From contig JAQTPL010000007.1 of the NCBI GenBank assembly GCA_028712895.1, positions 1-62,376 on the forward strand: a DNA stretch of 62,376 bases, in the 5' to 3' direction. Source of the DNA: a bacterium (GTDB lineage: Bacteria > CAYTYR01 > UBA6262). The translations under genes and the position numbers were made by a program. This document shows positions 45,892-53,381 of this stretch, piece by piece. Below the pieces are notes generated by a model that saw only the letters and a program-made list of their open reading frames with translations, did not search any database and had not been told where the DNA came from. Numbering within the stretch: position 1 is the first letter of the stretch; every line of letters begins with the position of its first letter.

Positions 45892-46165
45892 AAGAGATAT
45901 TTTGATCGGCTTAGGGATAGCCCTCCTCGTAGCTATAATCCTCTCTCCTTTCGCTTCTCCTCATCCTGACGGCTTGGAGCGGGTGGCTGAAGATAAGGGT
46001 TTTCTGGAAAAGGGAGAAGGTAAACCGCTAGTGGTTTCTCCGATACCTGATTATACCTTTCCCGGGATACAGAATGAAAAAGCAGCCACTGCTATGGCTG
46101 GAATTGCGGGGACACTGGTAGTTTTTGGCCTGGGTTATGGACTAGCAAAATTATTAAAAAAATAA
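45884..46165 (+). CDS. PDGLE-domain protein (CbiN/NikN-like)
   Basis: A 93-residue protein with helices at both ends and the motif PHPDGLERVAED, the PDGLE domain that partners CbiM/NikM. It overlaps cbiM by 8 bases, so translation is coupled. Confidence 0.9.
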   Translation: MNRRDILIGLGIALLVAIILSPFASPHPDGLERVAEDKGFLEKGEGKPLVVSPIPDYTFPGIQNEKAATAMAGIAGTLVVFGLGYGLAKLLKK

Positions 46166-46177
46166 TAATATTATTAT

Positions 46178-46195
46178 TTGGTAGAAAATAGTCAA
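46178..46195. repeat. Recurring 18-mer, copy 1
   Basis: TTGGTAGAAAATAGTCAA here is the inverted, nearly identical counterpart of 46555-46572, and a related copy is at 49961-49978. On the minus strand it starts with TTGACT and could be a -35 box. Confidence 0.55.
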
Positions 46196-46297
46196 GAGAA
46201 AGCGGAAAGCGCCAATGTACTTACCCCGGAGAATAAGGTAAAAGATCATCAGTCAGGATAAAAAACATCTTGGCAATAAGAAAGCGGGGTGAGCCAA

Positions 46298-46486
46298 ATG
46301 AAAAAATACCAACAGGGGTCTTTAGATCCGCAGGTCTTGACTAATGCTATTTGGCGGGCGGCGTACAAGGATTACCGGAAAAAATGCCATAATCCAGGCT
46401 GTAAGATCGCCGAGAAACTAAACAGTTGGCTGGATGAGTGGCTGGAAGTAGAAAAGCAGATTAAAGCCAGTTTTAGCCAGAGATAA
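46298..46486 (+). CDS. Small hypothetical protein (62 aa)
   Basis: A 62-residue charged helical protein from ATG 46298 (a GTG nine bases earlier is possible), with GGGGTGA upstream. Two Cys lie in CHNPGCK. The gene is framed by the inverted 18-mers at 46178 and 46555. I recognise no family. Confidence 0.5.
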   Translation: MKKYQQGSLDPQVLTNAIWRAAYKDYRKKCHNPGCKIAEKLNSWLDEWLEVEKQIKASFSQR

Positions 46487-46554
46487 ACAGTATAAAGAAT
46501 ATACAGGCTAAAAAACCAGGTGGATAAAAGTCAATTATTTGTGGAAATAGTAGA

Positions 46555-46583
46555 TTGACTATTTTCTACTAAAGTAATATTAT
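46555..46583 (+). promoter_or_regulatory. Promoter for the response-regulator operon (contains the 18-mer, copy 2)
   Basis: TTGACT (46555-46560), a 17-base spacer and TATTAT (46578-46583). The -35 and half of the spacer are the recurring 18-mer TTGACTATTTTCTACTAA. Confidence 0.75.
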
Positions 46584-46586
46584 TAG

Positions 46587-46612
46587 AGCCGGGAATTAAT
46601 TCCCGGCTTTTA
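46587..46612 (+). terminator. Palindrome/terminator-like hairpin at the start of the response-regulator mRNA
   Basis: AGCCGGGAATTAATTCCCGGCT is a perfect 22-bp palindrome followed by TTTATT. It lies within about ten bases after the -10 of the promoter in front, so it would be at the 5' end of the mRNA. It could also be a terminator for transcripts from upstream, or an operator. Confidence 0.65.
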
Positions 46613-46629
46613 TTGTTTAAGGAGGAAAT

Positions 46630-47358
46630 ATGCCAAGTAAAATATTACTGGTTGACGATGACCCGGAATTCAGGGAAGAATTCAGAGAGTACTTTGACGA
46701 TTTTGAATTTATAGAAGCGGGTAACGGCAAAGAAGCGCTGGAAACCTTAAGGAAACCAAACGAGATCGACCTGGTGATCCTGGATGTCAGAATGCCGGGC
46801 ATGGATGGACTGGAAGTATTGAGCAGGATCAGGGAAATAGCGCCGGACGTAGGGATCATTATTTCTACCGGGTACAGCACAAAAGACACGGCTATAGAAG
46901 CTTTTCGGAACAAAGCGGATAATTACCTGGAAAAGCCTTTGGATATTGAAGCTACCAGGGAAATAATCGATAAGGTCCTGGACAGCAAGAAGGGCTTGCC
47001 TGATTTCGCGGCTAGTGATATTACGGATAAAATAGTGCGGGTTAAATATTTCATCGAGAAGAACTGCTTCAAGAAGGTGACCTTGGAAGACGCGGCCGCG
47101 GCCGTGTGCCTAAGTCCAAAATACCTAAGCCGTGTTTTTAAAGAGCAAACCAGGCGGGGATTTAATGATTATAAGTTAGCTATAAAGATGGACAAAGCAA
47201 AAGACCTCTTGCTGGAGACAGGTTATAACGTAAACCAGGTTTCAGACCGGCTGGGTTATGAAAATGTGGAGTCTTTTATCAGACAATTCAAGAAAATGGC
47301 TAAAACCACTCCCAGCGCTTACCGTCGGAAAACTAAGAATAAACGTAAAGGTAAATAA
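46630..47358 (+). CDS. Response regulator with AraC-type DNA-binding domain
   Basis: A 242-residue protein. The receiver (1-120) has DDD at the acidic pocket, VILDVRMPG (phosphoacceptor Asp) and the conserved Lys in LEKPL. An AraC-type double helix-turn-helix follows (FIEKNCFKKVTLEDAAAAVCLSPKYLSRVFKEQTRRGF...VSDRLGYENVESFIRQFKK). The kinase gene follows by two bases. Targets unknown. Confidence 0.92.
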   Translation: MPSKILLVDDDPEFREEFREYFDDFEFIEAGNGKEALETLRKPNEIDLVILDVRMPGMDGLEVLSRIREIAPDVGIIISTGYSTKDTAIEAFRNKADNYLEKPLDIEATREIIDKVLDSKKGLPDFAASDITDKIVRVKYFIEKNCFKKVTLEDAAAAVCLSPKYLSRVFKEQTRRGFNDYKLAIKMDKAKDLLLETGYNVNQVSDRLGYENVESFIRQFKKMAKTTPSAYRRKTKNKRKGK

Positions 47359-47359
47359 T

Positions 47360-49537
47360 ATGAATCAAAGGGTAGCTATAGGACAATGGCTCCGCGCAAA
47401 TTGGGGACGGGCAGCATCTATGAGCGCGGTTATCATTTCCCTGGCTTGGATCAGCAGGTATAATTATCTATTATTTCACAGCTTGGTGGAAATATTTGCC
47501 GTGATCGTGGCCGGGAGTGTTTTTATTATAGTCTGGAATTCGCGCCGTTTTCTGCAGAATAGTTATTTTATTTTTCTGGGAGTGACGGCTCTTTTTATCG
47601 GCTTTATACTGCTCCTACATGCTCTGGCCTATAAAGGAATGAATATTTTCAGTGAGCAGGGGGCTAATGTGGCTACCCAGCTATGGGTTTTATCCAGATA
47701 TATTTTGGGGTTTTCTTTTATCCTGGCGCCTTTAGCTATCAAACGCCACATAAATATGGACCGGCTTTTGGCTGGATACGCATTAATAGTGGGGTTGTTA
47801 TTAGGGACGATCTTTTACTGGAAAGTATTTCCTGTTTGTTATATTGAGGGCTCAGGGCTGACGACATTCAAAAAGAGCAGTGAATATATCAGTGTTTTTA
47901 CTTTTTTAGCAGCCTTGGTAATGATCGCCAAGAGCCGTCTATCTTTTGACCTTGAAGTCCGGAACTGGTTGATGGCTTGTTTGGCGGCTTTTGCCATTTC
48001 CGAATTGTTCTTTTTCTCTTACATTAATGTATATGGGATCTCTAACACCCTTGGACATTTTTTTGAATTAGCCGGATTTTATCTGCTTTATAAGGCTACG
48101 GTGGAGATCGGCTTGGCCAAGCCATACCAATTAATATTCCGGGAATTGAAACATAGCGAAGAACTGTTACAACATAATCGGGAAGAACTGGCACAGCTGG
48201 TAATCCAGAGAACCGCAGAACTGGCTACGGCCAACGCCCAATTACAAGCGGACATGACAGAATTACAGGACAAAGAAATCCGGATCAAAACCAATAATGA
48301 ATTGTTGAAATTACGGACGCAGGCTTTTTCCCGTAAAGAATATCTCGATCATGTGGTAAGACTGGTGCGGGACCTGGCAGGCTGCCACTGCGTCGGGATC
48401 AGGGTAGTCAATGATGAAGGGAAAATACCGTATGAATCTTATACCGGATTCAGCCAACAATTTTGGGAATCAGAGAATTGGTTGGAATTAGCCAAAGATC
48501 AGTGTGCTTGCATCCGGGTGATCGCTGGTACGCCGGAACCACAAGATCTCCCAGCCTTGACCAAGGGCGGGTCTTTCTGCTGCGGTAATATTCTGTCTTT
48601 TGTCGCTAACCTTTCTGCGCAAGAGCAAAGCAGGTTCAGGGGAGTATGCGTAAAGCAAGGTTATGCCACGGTAATAATTATACCGATCAAGTATAATGAA
48701 AAGAACTATGGCGCCATCCATTTAGCTGATAAAAGAGCCGTGGCGGTCAGTGCCCAGAAGTTAGAGTTCCTGGAAGCATTGACCCCTATTATAGGAGAGG
48801 GCATATATAAATTTATCATGGCGGATAAAATGGAAGAAGCCAAGAAAGAATTGGCCGATGCTAAACGTCTCTCAGATATCGGGGTGTTGGCCGCTACTGT
48901 AGCCCATGAACTCCGAAATCCCCTTGCTGCTATGCGCATGGCTTCCTATAATATCCGGAAAAAAGCCCAGAATCCGCTATTGGATAAACACCTGGATAAT
49001 ATAGAAAAGAAAATAACCGAGAGTAACCAGATCATTAATAATTTGCTTTTCTATTCCCGCTTAAAGACACCGCATTATGAAGTCGCTGATCTGGCCGATA
49101 TTCTTGAAGAATGCATTAACTTGGCAAAAGAACGTTTCCAAGGCAAGCCGATAACGGTCAGTAAAAATACCGGGACTCAGTATGATTCGATCATAGAAGC
49201 CGATCCTCTGCTGATGAAAGAATTATTCAGTAATATATTGAATAACGCTTATGATGCTATAAACCAGGCTGAAGGAAAGATAGAAATAGGGTTTAAAATA
49301 GATCCGGAAAAAGACGGGGTAATTAGTATCTATATTAAGGATAATGGCGTAGGAATGGACCCGGAGATACTTAAAAAAGCGCATGAGCCTTTCTTTACCA
49401 CTAAATCAAAGGGTACCGGCCTAGGACTGAGCGTCTGTAATCAGATCGTGCATGTTCATAAAGGGGCTATTTCCATAGAAAGTAAAAAAGGCACAGGGAC
49501 GACTATAACTATAGGTGTACCAAGGAAGGTCAAATGA
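47360..49537 (+). CDS. MASE3-type sensor histidine kinase
   Basis: A 725-residue protein from ATG 47360 (longer in-frame extension overlaps the previous gene and is unlikely). Residues about 20-250 are a seven-helix MASE3-like sensor (LLLHALAYKGMNIF; ATQLWVLSRYILG). A coiled coil follows, then a GAF-like region with many Cys (CHCVG, CACI, FCCG), the HisKA motif VAHELRNPLAAMR and an ATPase domain (NNAYDAI, DNGVGM, GTGLGLSV). The GAF cysteines might bind a redox cofactor; this is inference. Confidence 0.9.
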   Translation: MNQRVAIGQWLRANWGRAASMSAVIISLAWISRYNYLLFHSLVEIFAVIVAGSVFIIVWNSRRFLQNSYFIFLGVTALFIGFILLLHALAYKGMNIFSEQGANVATQLWVLSRYILGFSFILAPLAIKRHINMDRLLAGYALIVGLLLGTIFYWKVFPVCYIEGSGLTTFKKSSEYISVFTFLAALVMIAKSRLSFDLEVRNWLMACLAAFAISELFFFSYINVYGISNTLGHFFELAGFYLLYKATVEIGLAKPYQLIFRELKHSEELLQHNREELAQLVIQRTAELATANAQLQADMTELQDKEIRIKTNNELLKLRTQAFSRKEYLDHVVRLVRDLAGCHCVGIRVVNDEGKIPYESYTGFSQQFWESENWLELAKDQCACIRVIAGTPEPQDLPALTKGGSFCCGNILSFVANLSAQEQSRFRGVCVKQGYATVIIIPIKYNEKNYGAIHLADKRAVAVSAQKLEFLEALTPIIGEGIYKFIMADKMEEAKKELADAKRLSDIGVLAATVAHELRNPLAAMRMASYNIRKKAQNPLLDKHLDNIEKKITESNQIINNLLFYSRLKTPHYEVADLADILEECINLAKERFQGKPITVSKNTGTQYDSIIEADPLLMKELFSNILNNAYDAINQAEGKIEIGFKIDPEKDGVISIYIKDNGVGMDPEILKKAHEPFFTTKSKGTGLGLSVCNQIVHVHKGAISIESKKGTGTTITIGVPRKVK

Positions 49538-49893
49538 CAAGAAAAATATTAATTATTGACGATGATACGGAATTATGCGAAGAATTGTCCCAGATCCTGC
49601 AGGACCAGGGATATCTGGTGGATCTGGCCTATGACGGCAGGAGCGGCGAAAAAAAGATTGACCATAACCAGTATGATATTGTGATCCTTGATTATAAATT
49701 GCCCGGGGAAAACGGCGGGGAAGTACTTAAGCGGATTAAAGCTAAGAAACCGGGACTGGCGGTTTTTATAGTTTCCGGCCGCCCCCAGTTGGAGAAATAT
49801 TTAGAAGAAGAAAAATTATCCCGCCTGGTCGCCGGGGTTATGAACAAACCATTTGATGTTGAAGTACTATTGGCAAAAATAAAAACGCCATAA
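49534..49893 (+). CDS. Single-domain response regulator
   Basis: A 119-residue receiver with DDD near the start, VILDYKLPGENGG (phosphoacceptor Asp) and the conserved Lys in NKPF. It overlaps the kinase by 4 bases. Having no output domain, it may act as a phosphate shuttle or sink. Confidence 0.9.
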   Translation: MTRKILIIDDDTELCEELSQILQDQGYLVDLAYDGRSGEKKIDHNQYDIVILDYKLPGENGGEVLKRIKAKKPGLAVFIVSGRPQLEKYLEEEKLSRLVAGVMNKPFDVEVLLAKIKTP

Positions 49894-49918
49894 ACGAAAG
49901 TATAAACTAGATATAATA

Positions 49919-49959
49919 CCTGCTGTTTTGGCTGCCCAAGCGAAACAGCAGGATTTTTT
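49919..49959 (+). terminator. Terminator after the kinase operon
   Basis: A 12-bp stem CCTGCTGTTTTG / CGAAACAGCAGG (one G-U) then ATTTTTT. A third copy of the 18-mer repeat follows at 49961-49978. Confidence 0.9.
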
Positions 49960-49998
49960 ATTAGTAGAAATAAGTCAATAAAAAGCAGAACCAGCCAA

Positions 49999-50027
49999 TT
50001 AACATTTTGCCAGGGAAGAAGTATACT
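49999..50027 (+). promoter_or_regulatory. Promoter for the second receiver gene
   Basis: TTAACA (49999-50004), a 17-base spacer and TATACT (50022-50027), 35 bases before the gene. Confidence 0.65.
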
Positions 50028-50062
50028 TACAACTGTAATTAAGATCAGCATTAGAGGACCGT

Positions 50063-50440
50063 ATGAAAAAAAAGATATTAATAATTGACGATGATGTGAT
50101 CTTCCTGGAAGAACTGAAAGAAATTATTGAGGCTAATGGTTTTAATGCCATAAGCCTAAAAGACCCCCTGCTGGTCAAAGAGGTGGTCAAGGCAGAAAAA
50201 CCGGATTTGATCTTATTGGACCTGAAGATGCCGGGTAAAAGCGGTTTCCAGGTAGCCGATGAACTCAAACACGCTACTGAATTTTCCCGCCTGCCGGTTA
50301 TTGCCATGTCCGGCTTTTTTACTCAAACCGAGCATTATTTATTGATGCAGCTTTGCGGTATCCAAAAATGTATTAAAAAACCTTTCCCTCCTGCGGAAAT
50401 GCTGAATCTGATCAACCTAGCCTTAGAAAATCGCGCCTAG
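50063..50440 (+). CDS. Single-domain response regulator
   Basis: A 125-residue receiver domain: IDDDVIFLEEL acidic pocket, LILLDLKMPGKSG phosphoacceptor, and KKPFPP with the conserved Lys. No output domain. It is encoded after its own promoter, next to the kinase operon, and may be another target of the same kinase. Confidence 0.88.
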   Translation: MKKKILIIDDDVIFLEELKEIIEANGFNAISLKDPLLVKEVVKAEKPDLILLDLKMPGKSGFQVADELKHATEFSRLPVIAMSGFFTQTEHYLLMQLCGIQKCIKKPFPPAEMLNLINLALENRA

Positions 50441-50488
50441 TTTCGGCCCGAAGAGACGGGCAATAAAATTAATAAAAAGGGGGTATTT

Positions 50489-50626
50489 ATGGAAATAACC
50501 GCGCAAGATGAGAAAGAAGTAGTACAGGTTTACCGCAAGGCCAAAGCTTTAAGATTTGCCGATATTGAAATGGCTATTCAGGAAGGTGCACGGGTCAAAT
50601 TATGGTTGACTGAGAAAATGAAGTAA
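50489..50626 (+). CDS. Small hypothetical protein (45 aa)
   Basis: A 45-residue ORF with a strong GGGGGT ribosome-binding site six bases before ATG 50489 and a normal codon pattern. The sequence is helical and charged (DEKEVVQVYRKAKALRFADIEMAIQ). No family recognised. Its conserved-looking spacing (25 bases to the next gene) supports a real gene. Confidence 0.5.
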   Translation: MEITAQDEKEVVQVYRKAKALRFADIEMAIQEGARVKLWLTEKMK

Positions 50627-50650
50627 AACTAAAAAGAGGAGGAAACAGAA

Positions 50651-51115
50651 ATGAAAAGTACAATTTATTTGGTAAGTATTTTGTTTTTGCTGTTTAGCGG
50701 TGCAAGTTATGCCGCCAATGTCGGGGATATAGTAGGAGGTTATCCTGCTGGCTACAACCCCAATAATCCAGGTGAATTCACTGAACATATTGGCGAGCCG
50801 ATAGCAGTGACTTTCACGCCAACCACAACCGCCCAGTCGCCGGATATAGGTACAATGCAAGGTCCTTTCCCTGCCGGATTCGGTTATAAGCCGGGAACGA
50901 CGACTCCAAGTGATGAATTTTTGGATGCTATAGATGAACGGGAGAAGGTTGACCGGGAACATAGAAGTATATCCATGAAAAGATCAGTACTGGTAAAAGA
51001 AAGCAGCCTTGATTTTACTAATAATGTGACCGTGGTAGTTACCGGGAATGATCCCGGCAGCTCTGACAGTATCCAATATTATGTAGGTTATAAGTTAGTT
51101 ACCATAGCCTGGTAA
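50651..51115 (+). CDS. Secreted hypothetical protein
   Basis: A 154-residue protein with a signal peptide (STIYLVSILFLLFSGASYA) and a mature part rich in Gly, Pro and Thr, including two similar segments GGYPAGYNPNNPG and GPFPAGFGYKPG. No family recognised. It precedes the oxidative-stress genes. Confidence 0.5.
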   Translation: MKSTIYLVSILFLLFSGASYAANVGDIVGGYPAGYNPNNPGEFTEHIGEPIAVTFTPTTTAQSPDIGTMQGPFPAGFGYKPGTTTPSDEFLDAIDEREKVDREHRSISMKRSVLVKESSLDFTNNVTVVVTGNDPGSSDSIQYYVGYKLVTIAW

Positions 51116-51144
51116 ACAAAACCCTAATGAAGGAGATGCAAATA

Positions 51145-51588
51145 ATGGCCAAAATCAAGGAAGAACTGGTAGTCATGATGAATAAGGCCCTGGAATTGGA
51201 ACATGCCGCGCGGATACAGTATCTGGCGCACGCGGAATTAGTCAAGGGCTTGAACGCGGAAAAGATCATCGAGCGGCTTAAAGAAATAGCCGGTGATGAG
51301 GGAAAACATGAAGAGAAATTCCGTAATTTAATAGGCAGCTTTTTAGGCGGGGAGCCAGTGATGAGTATAGCCTCGACCCATCGGGCCGGAGAAATACAAG
51401 CTATCCTGGAAATTAACCTGAAAGGGGAAAAAGAAGCGATTGATTTCTATAAACAGATCTACCAGAAAGCTTTTGATAATAAAGCAGCGCTGCCATATGA
51501 ATTTGAAACCCTGGAACATGAACTCAGGCATATTATTATCGATGAACAGGAGCATGTGACGGAATTGTCCCTGCTGCTGGGGAAATAA
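51145..51588 (+). CDS. Ferritin-like/bacterioferritin-type diiron protein
   Basis: A 147-residue four-helix protein from ATG 51145 (nine bases after AAGGAG). Glu and His pairs appear in helix order: ALELEHAARIQYLAH, DEGKHEEKF, GEKEAIDFYK, DEQEHVTEL, the pattern of ferritin-like diiron proteins. It may store iron or reduce peroxide. It heads a group of anaerobic oxygen-defence genes. Confidence 0.78.
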   Translation: MAKIKEELVVMMNKALELEHAARIQYLAHAELVKGLNAEKIIERLKEIAGDEGKHEEKFRNLIGSFLGGEPVMSIASTHRAGEIQAILEINLKGEKEAIDFYKQIYQKAFDNKAALPYEFETLEHELRHIIIDEQEHVTELSLLLGK

Positions 51589-51627
51589 ACCTGGCAGTAA
51601 AAATTATTAGCAAAGGAGGAGACTATT

Positions 51628-51798
51628 ATGATTAAGTACAGGAGCGGGCAGAAACTGAAATGTTCACCTTGCGGAAGAGAAGTAATAATCGATGATTGCG
51701 GTACTTCAGCCACTACTATCTGGTGCTGCGGTAAACCAATGAGATCAGGCCGCAACAGCAAAGCGACAAAGAAAGAAGCGAAAAAAAGCCGGAATTAA
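51628..51798 (+). CDS. Stand-alone desulforedoxin-like domain with basic tail
   Basis: A 56-residue protein. KCSPCGREV and WCCGKPM supply the Cys4 iron site of desulforedoxin, the N-terminal domain of desulfoferrodoxin. The last 20 residues are strongly basic (Lys/Arg/Ser). Start ATG 51628 follows AAGGAGG. It precedes a superoxide reductase that lacks this domain, so the two appear to be a split 2Fe superoxide reductase. Confidence 0.8.
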   Translation: MIKYRSGQKLKCSPCGREVIIDDCGTSATTIWCCGKPMRSGRNSKATKKEAKKSRN

Positions 51799-51860
51799 TA
51801 TATTAAGAAGAAAAAATGATGAGCGAATGCCAGATGAAATAGTGACTAAGGAGGAAGGCC

Positions 51861-52256
51861 ATGAGCCAGATAAAAGACTTATTCCAGAGCGCAGACTGGA
51901 AAACCGAGAAACATGTCCCGGTGATCGAGGTCCCGAAAACCGTAAAAAAAGGGGAATTTTTCAAAGTCCTCGTAACAGTCGGCAAGGAAATACCTCATCC
52001 GAATAAAACAGAACATCATATCCGCTGGATAGAGGTTTATTTCCAGCCGGAAAACGAAAAATTTCCTTACCAGATAGGGCAATTTGTTTTTACCAGCCAT
52101 GGGGAATCGGTTCAAGGGCCGGATACCAGCTCAGTTTATACCCATTCAGAAGGCAGTTTGAGCTTCAAAACGGATAAATCCGGGACAATACTGGCGAGCG
52201 CTTACTGCAATATTCATGGCCTCTGGCAAAGCGCTGTTGAGATAGAAGTAAAATAG
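51861..52256 (+). CDS. Superoxide reductase (neelaredoxin type)
   Basis: A 131-residue protein. The iron ligands fall in EKHVPVIE, HPNKTEHHIRWIEVYF and YCNIHGLW (His, Cys and His of the His4Cys site), as in class II superoxide reductase. It reduces superoxide to peroxide without making oxygen, using rubredoxin-type donors. The desulforedoxin-like gene 62 bases upstream is a plausible partner. Confidence 0.92.
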   Translation: MSQIKDLFQSADWKTEKHVPVIEVPKTVKKGEFFKVLVTVGKEIPHPNKTEHHIRWIEVYFQPENEKFPYQIGQFVFTSHGESVQGPDTSSVYTHSEGSLSFKTDKSGTILASAYCNIHGLWQSAVEIEVK

Positions 52257-52270
52257 TAAAGGGGGAAAGA

Positions 52271-52813
52271 ATGCAGCCAATAGGTCCATTAATGAAGGAA
52301 CACAGGCTGATAGAGCAGTTGATCAAGTATATGTCCAAAGAACTGGAAAAGATCAGGCAGGAACGCCAGGCGGATATAGGCAATATAGACATGATCCTTG
52401 ATTTTATCAAGACCTATGCTGATAAATGCCATCATGGAAAAGAAGAAGATATCCTGTTCCAAGGCCTGGATAAAAAACCTCTTATCCCAGAGCACCGTAA
52501 AATACTACAGGAACTGCTGGCAGAACACAAGTATGCCCGGGGGGTAGTAAATAACTTGCAGCAGGCCAAGATCCGTTATAGTGAAGGGAATGTTGATTCT
52601 ATTCCCGCAATCATGGAGTCAATGGATGAATTGACCATTTTTTATCCGCGCCATATTGAAAAGGAAGATAAACACTTTTTCCTGCCGGTAATGAAATACT
52701 TTTCTCCTGCTGAACAGGAAAAGATGGTGGCTGATTTTGCAGTTTTTGACCAGGCTTTGATCCATGACAAATACCAGCAGTTGATTAAGGAGTTGGAGCA
52801 GAACCGTAGCTGA
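52271..52813 (+). CDS. Hemerythrin-like cation-binding protein
   Basis: A 180-residue protein. PLMKEHRLIEQ, CHHGKEEDILF, LAEHKYARG and YPRHIEKEDKHFF form the hemerythrin HxxxE/HxxxH diiron pattern. It probably binds oxygen or handles iron in the oxygen-defence group. Starts 14 bases after superoxide reductase. Confidence 0.9.
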   Translation: MQPIGPLMKEHRLIEQLIKYMSKELEKIRQERQADIGNIDMILDFIKTYADKCHHGKEEDILFQGLDKKPLIPEHRKILQELLAEHKYARGVVNNLQQAKIRYSEGNVDSIPAIMESMDELTIFYPRHIEKEDKHFFLPVMKYFSPAEQEKMVADFAVFDQALIHDKYQQLIKELEQNRS

Positions 52814-52826
52814 AAAAGAGAGTATT

Positions 52827-52861
52827 GCGCTGCCAGGGGAATTTCTCTTGACAGCGCTTTT
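52827..52861 (+). terminator. Terminator of the oxidative-stress group
   Basis: A 14-bp stem GCGCTGCCAGGGGA / TCTCTTGACAGCGC, one mismatch and two G-U pairs, then TTTT. Its right arm contains the TTGACA used by the next promoter. Confidence 0.75.
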
Positions 52862-52896
52862 ATTATTTGCTACTATATAGCCATATTGCTATATAG
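52848..52896 (+). promoter_or_regulatory. arsR promoter and operator
   Basis: TTGACA (52848-52853), a 17-base spacer and TACTAT (52871-52876). Overlapping the -10 is a perfect inverted repeat CTATATAGC-N6-GCTATATAG (52873-52896), typical of ArsR-family operators. Repression would be relieved by arsenite. Confidence 0.85.
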
Positions 52897-52911
52897 AAAT
52901 ATGGAGGCGGT

Positions 52912-53268
52912 ATGCTAAAAGCGGCAGAGAAGGTCTTTAAAGCCCTGGCTGATAAAAATCGTCTGCGGATATTAAAAATGCTGCAGCGTAAGCCTATGTG
53001 TGTATGTGAGATCAGGGAGGTCCTTGGATTAGCACAGCCTACGGTGTCCAAGCACCTGAAGATCCTGAAAGATGCCGGAATAATTGAAGATTGGCAGGAT
53101 GGCTTATGGACCAATTACCAGTTAAAACCGCAGAACATATATGCCAAGAAAATAGCTGCCAGTATGGAGGGTTGGTTAAATGAGGACGGCTGTATTACCC
53201 AGGATTTAACCGCGGCGAAAAAAGCCAGCCGCTTGAAATTATATTGCTGTAGAAAGAGGGAGAAATAA
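52912..53268 (+). CDS. arsR: ArsR-family metalloregulator
   Basis: A 118-residue winged-helix repressor. The recognition helix is LAQPTVSKHLKILKDAG. The As(III)-type Cys pair CVC lies just before it in MCVCEIREVL. A Cys pair also occurs near the C-terminus. It heads the arsenic operon and has its own operator. Confidence 0.93.
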   Translation: MLKAAEKVFKALADKNRLRILKMLQRKPMCVCEIREVLGLAQPTVSKHLKILKDAGIIEDWQDGLWTNYQLKPQNIYAKKIAASMEGWLNEDGCITQDLTAAKKASRLKLYCCRKREK

Positions 53269-53381
53269 ATGAACCCCGTTAGATCTTAGAAGCCAGTGAG
53301 CGGGATAAATTATCGGGGGAGTATTATAATTATTACAGATATTCAGAAATTCATTTTAGTAATAGGAGGTCTAACGGGGTG
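53269..53381 (+). promoter_or_regulatory. Leader mini-ORF and long inverted repeat over the permease ribosome-binding site
   Basis: A six-codon ORF (ATG 53269 to TAG 53289) with GGGAG six bases upstream begins just after the arsR stop. Its codons contain CCCCGTTAGATCT (53274-53286). The complementary AGGTCTAACGGGG (53367-53379; one G-U) holds part of the AGGAGG site and the first base of the permease start codon. If the mRNA folds this way, the permease would be poorly translated until the leader is translated or bound. Confidence 0.6.
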
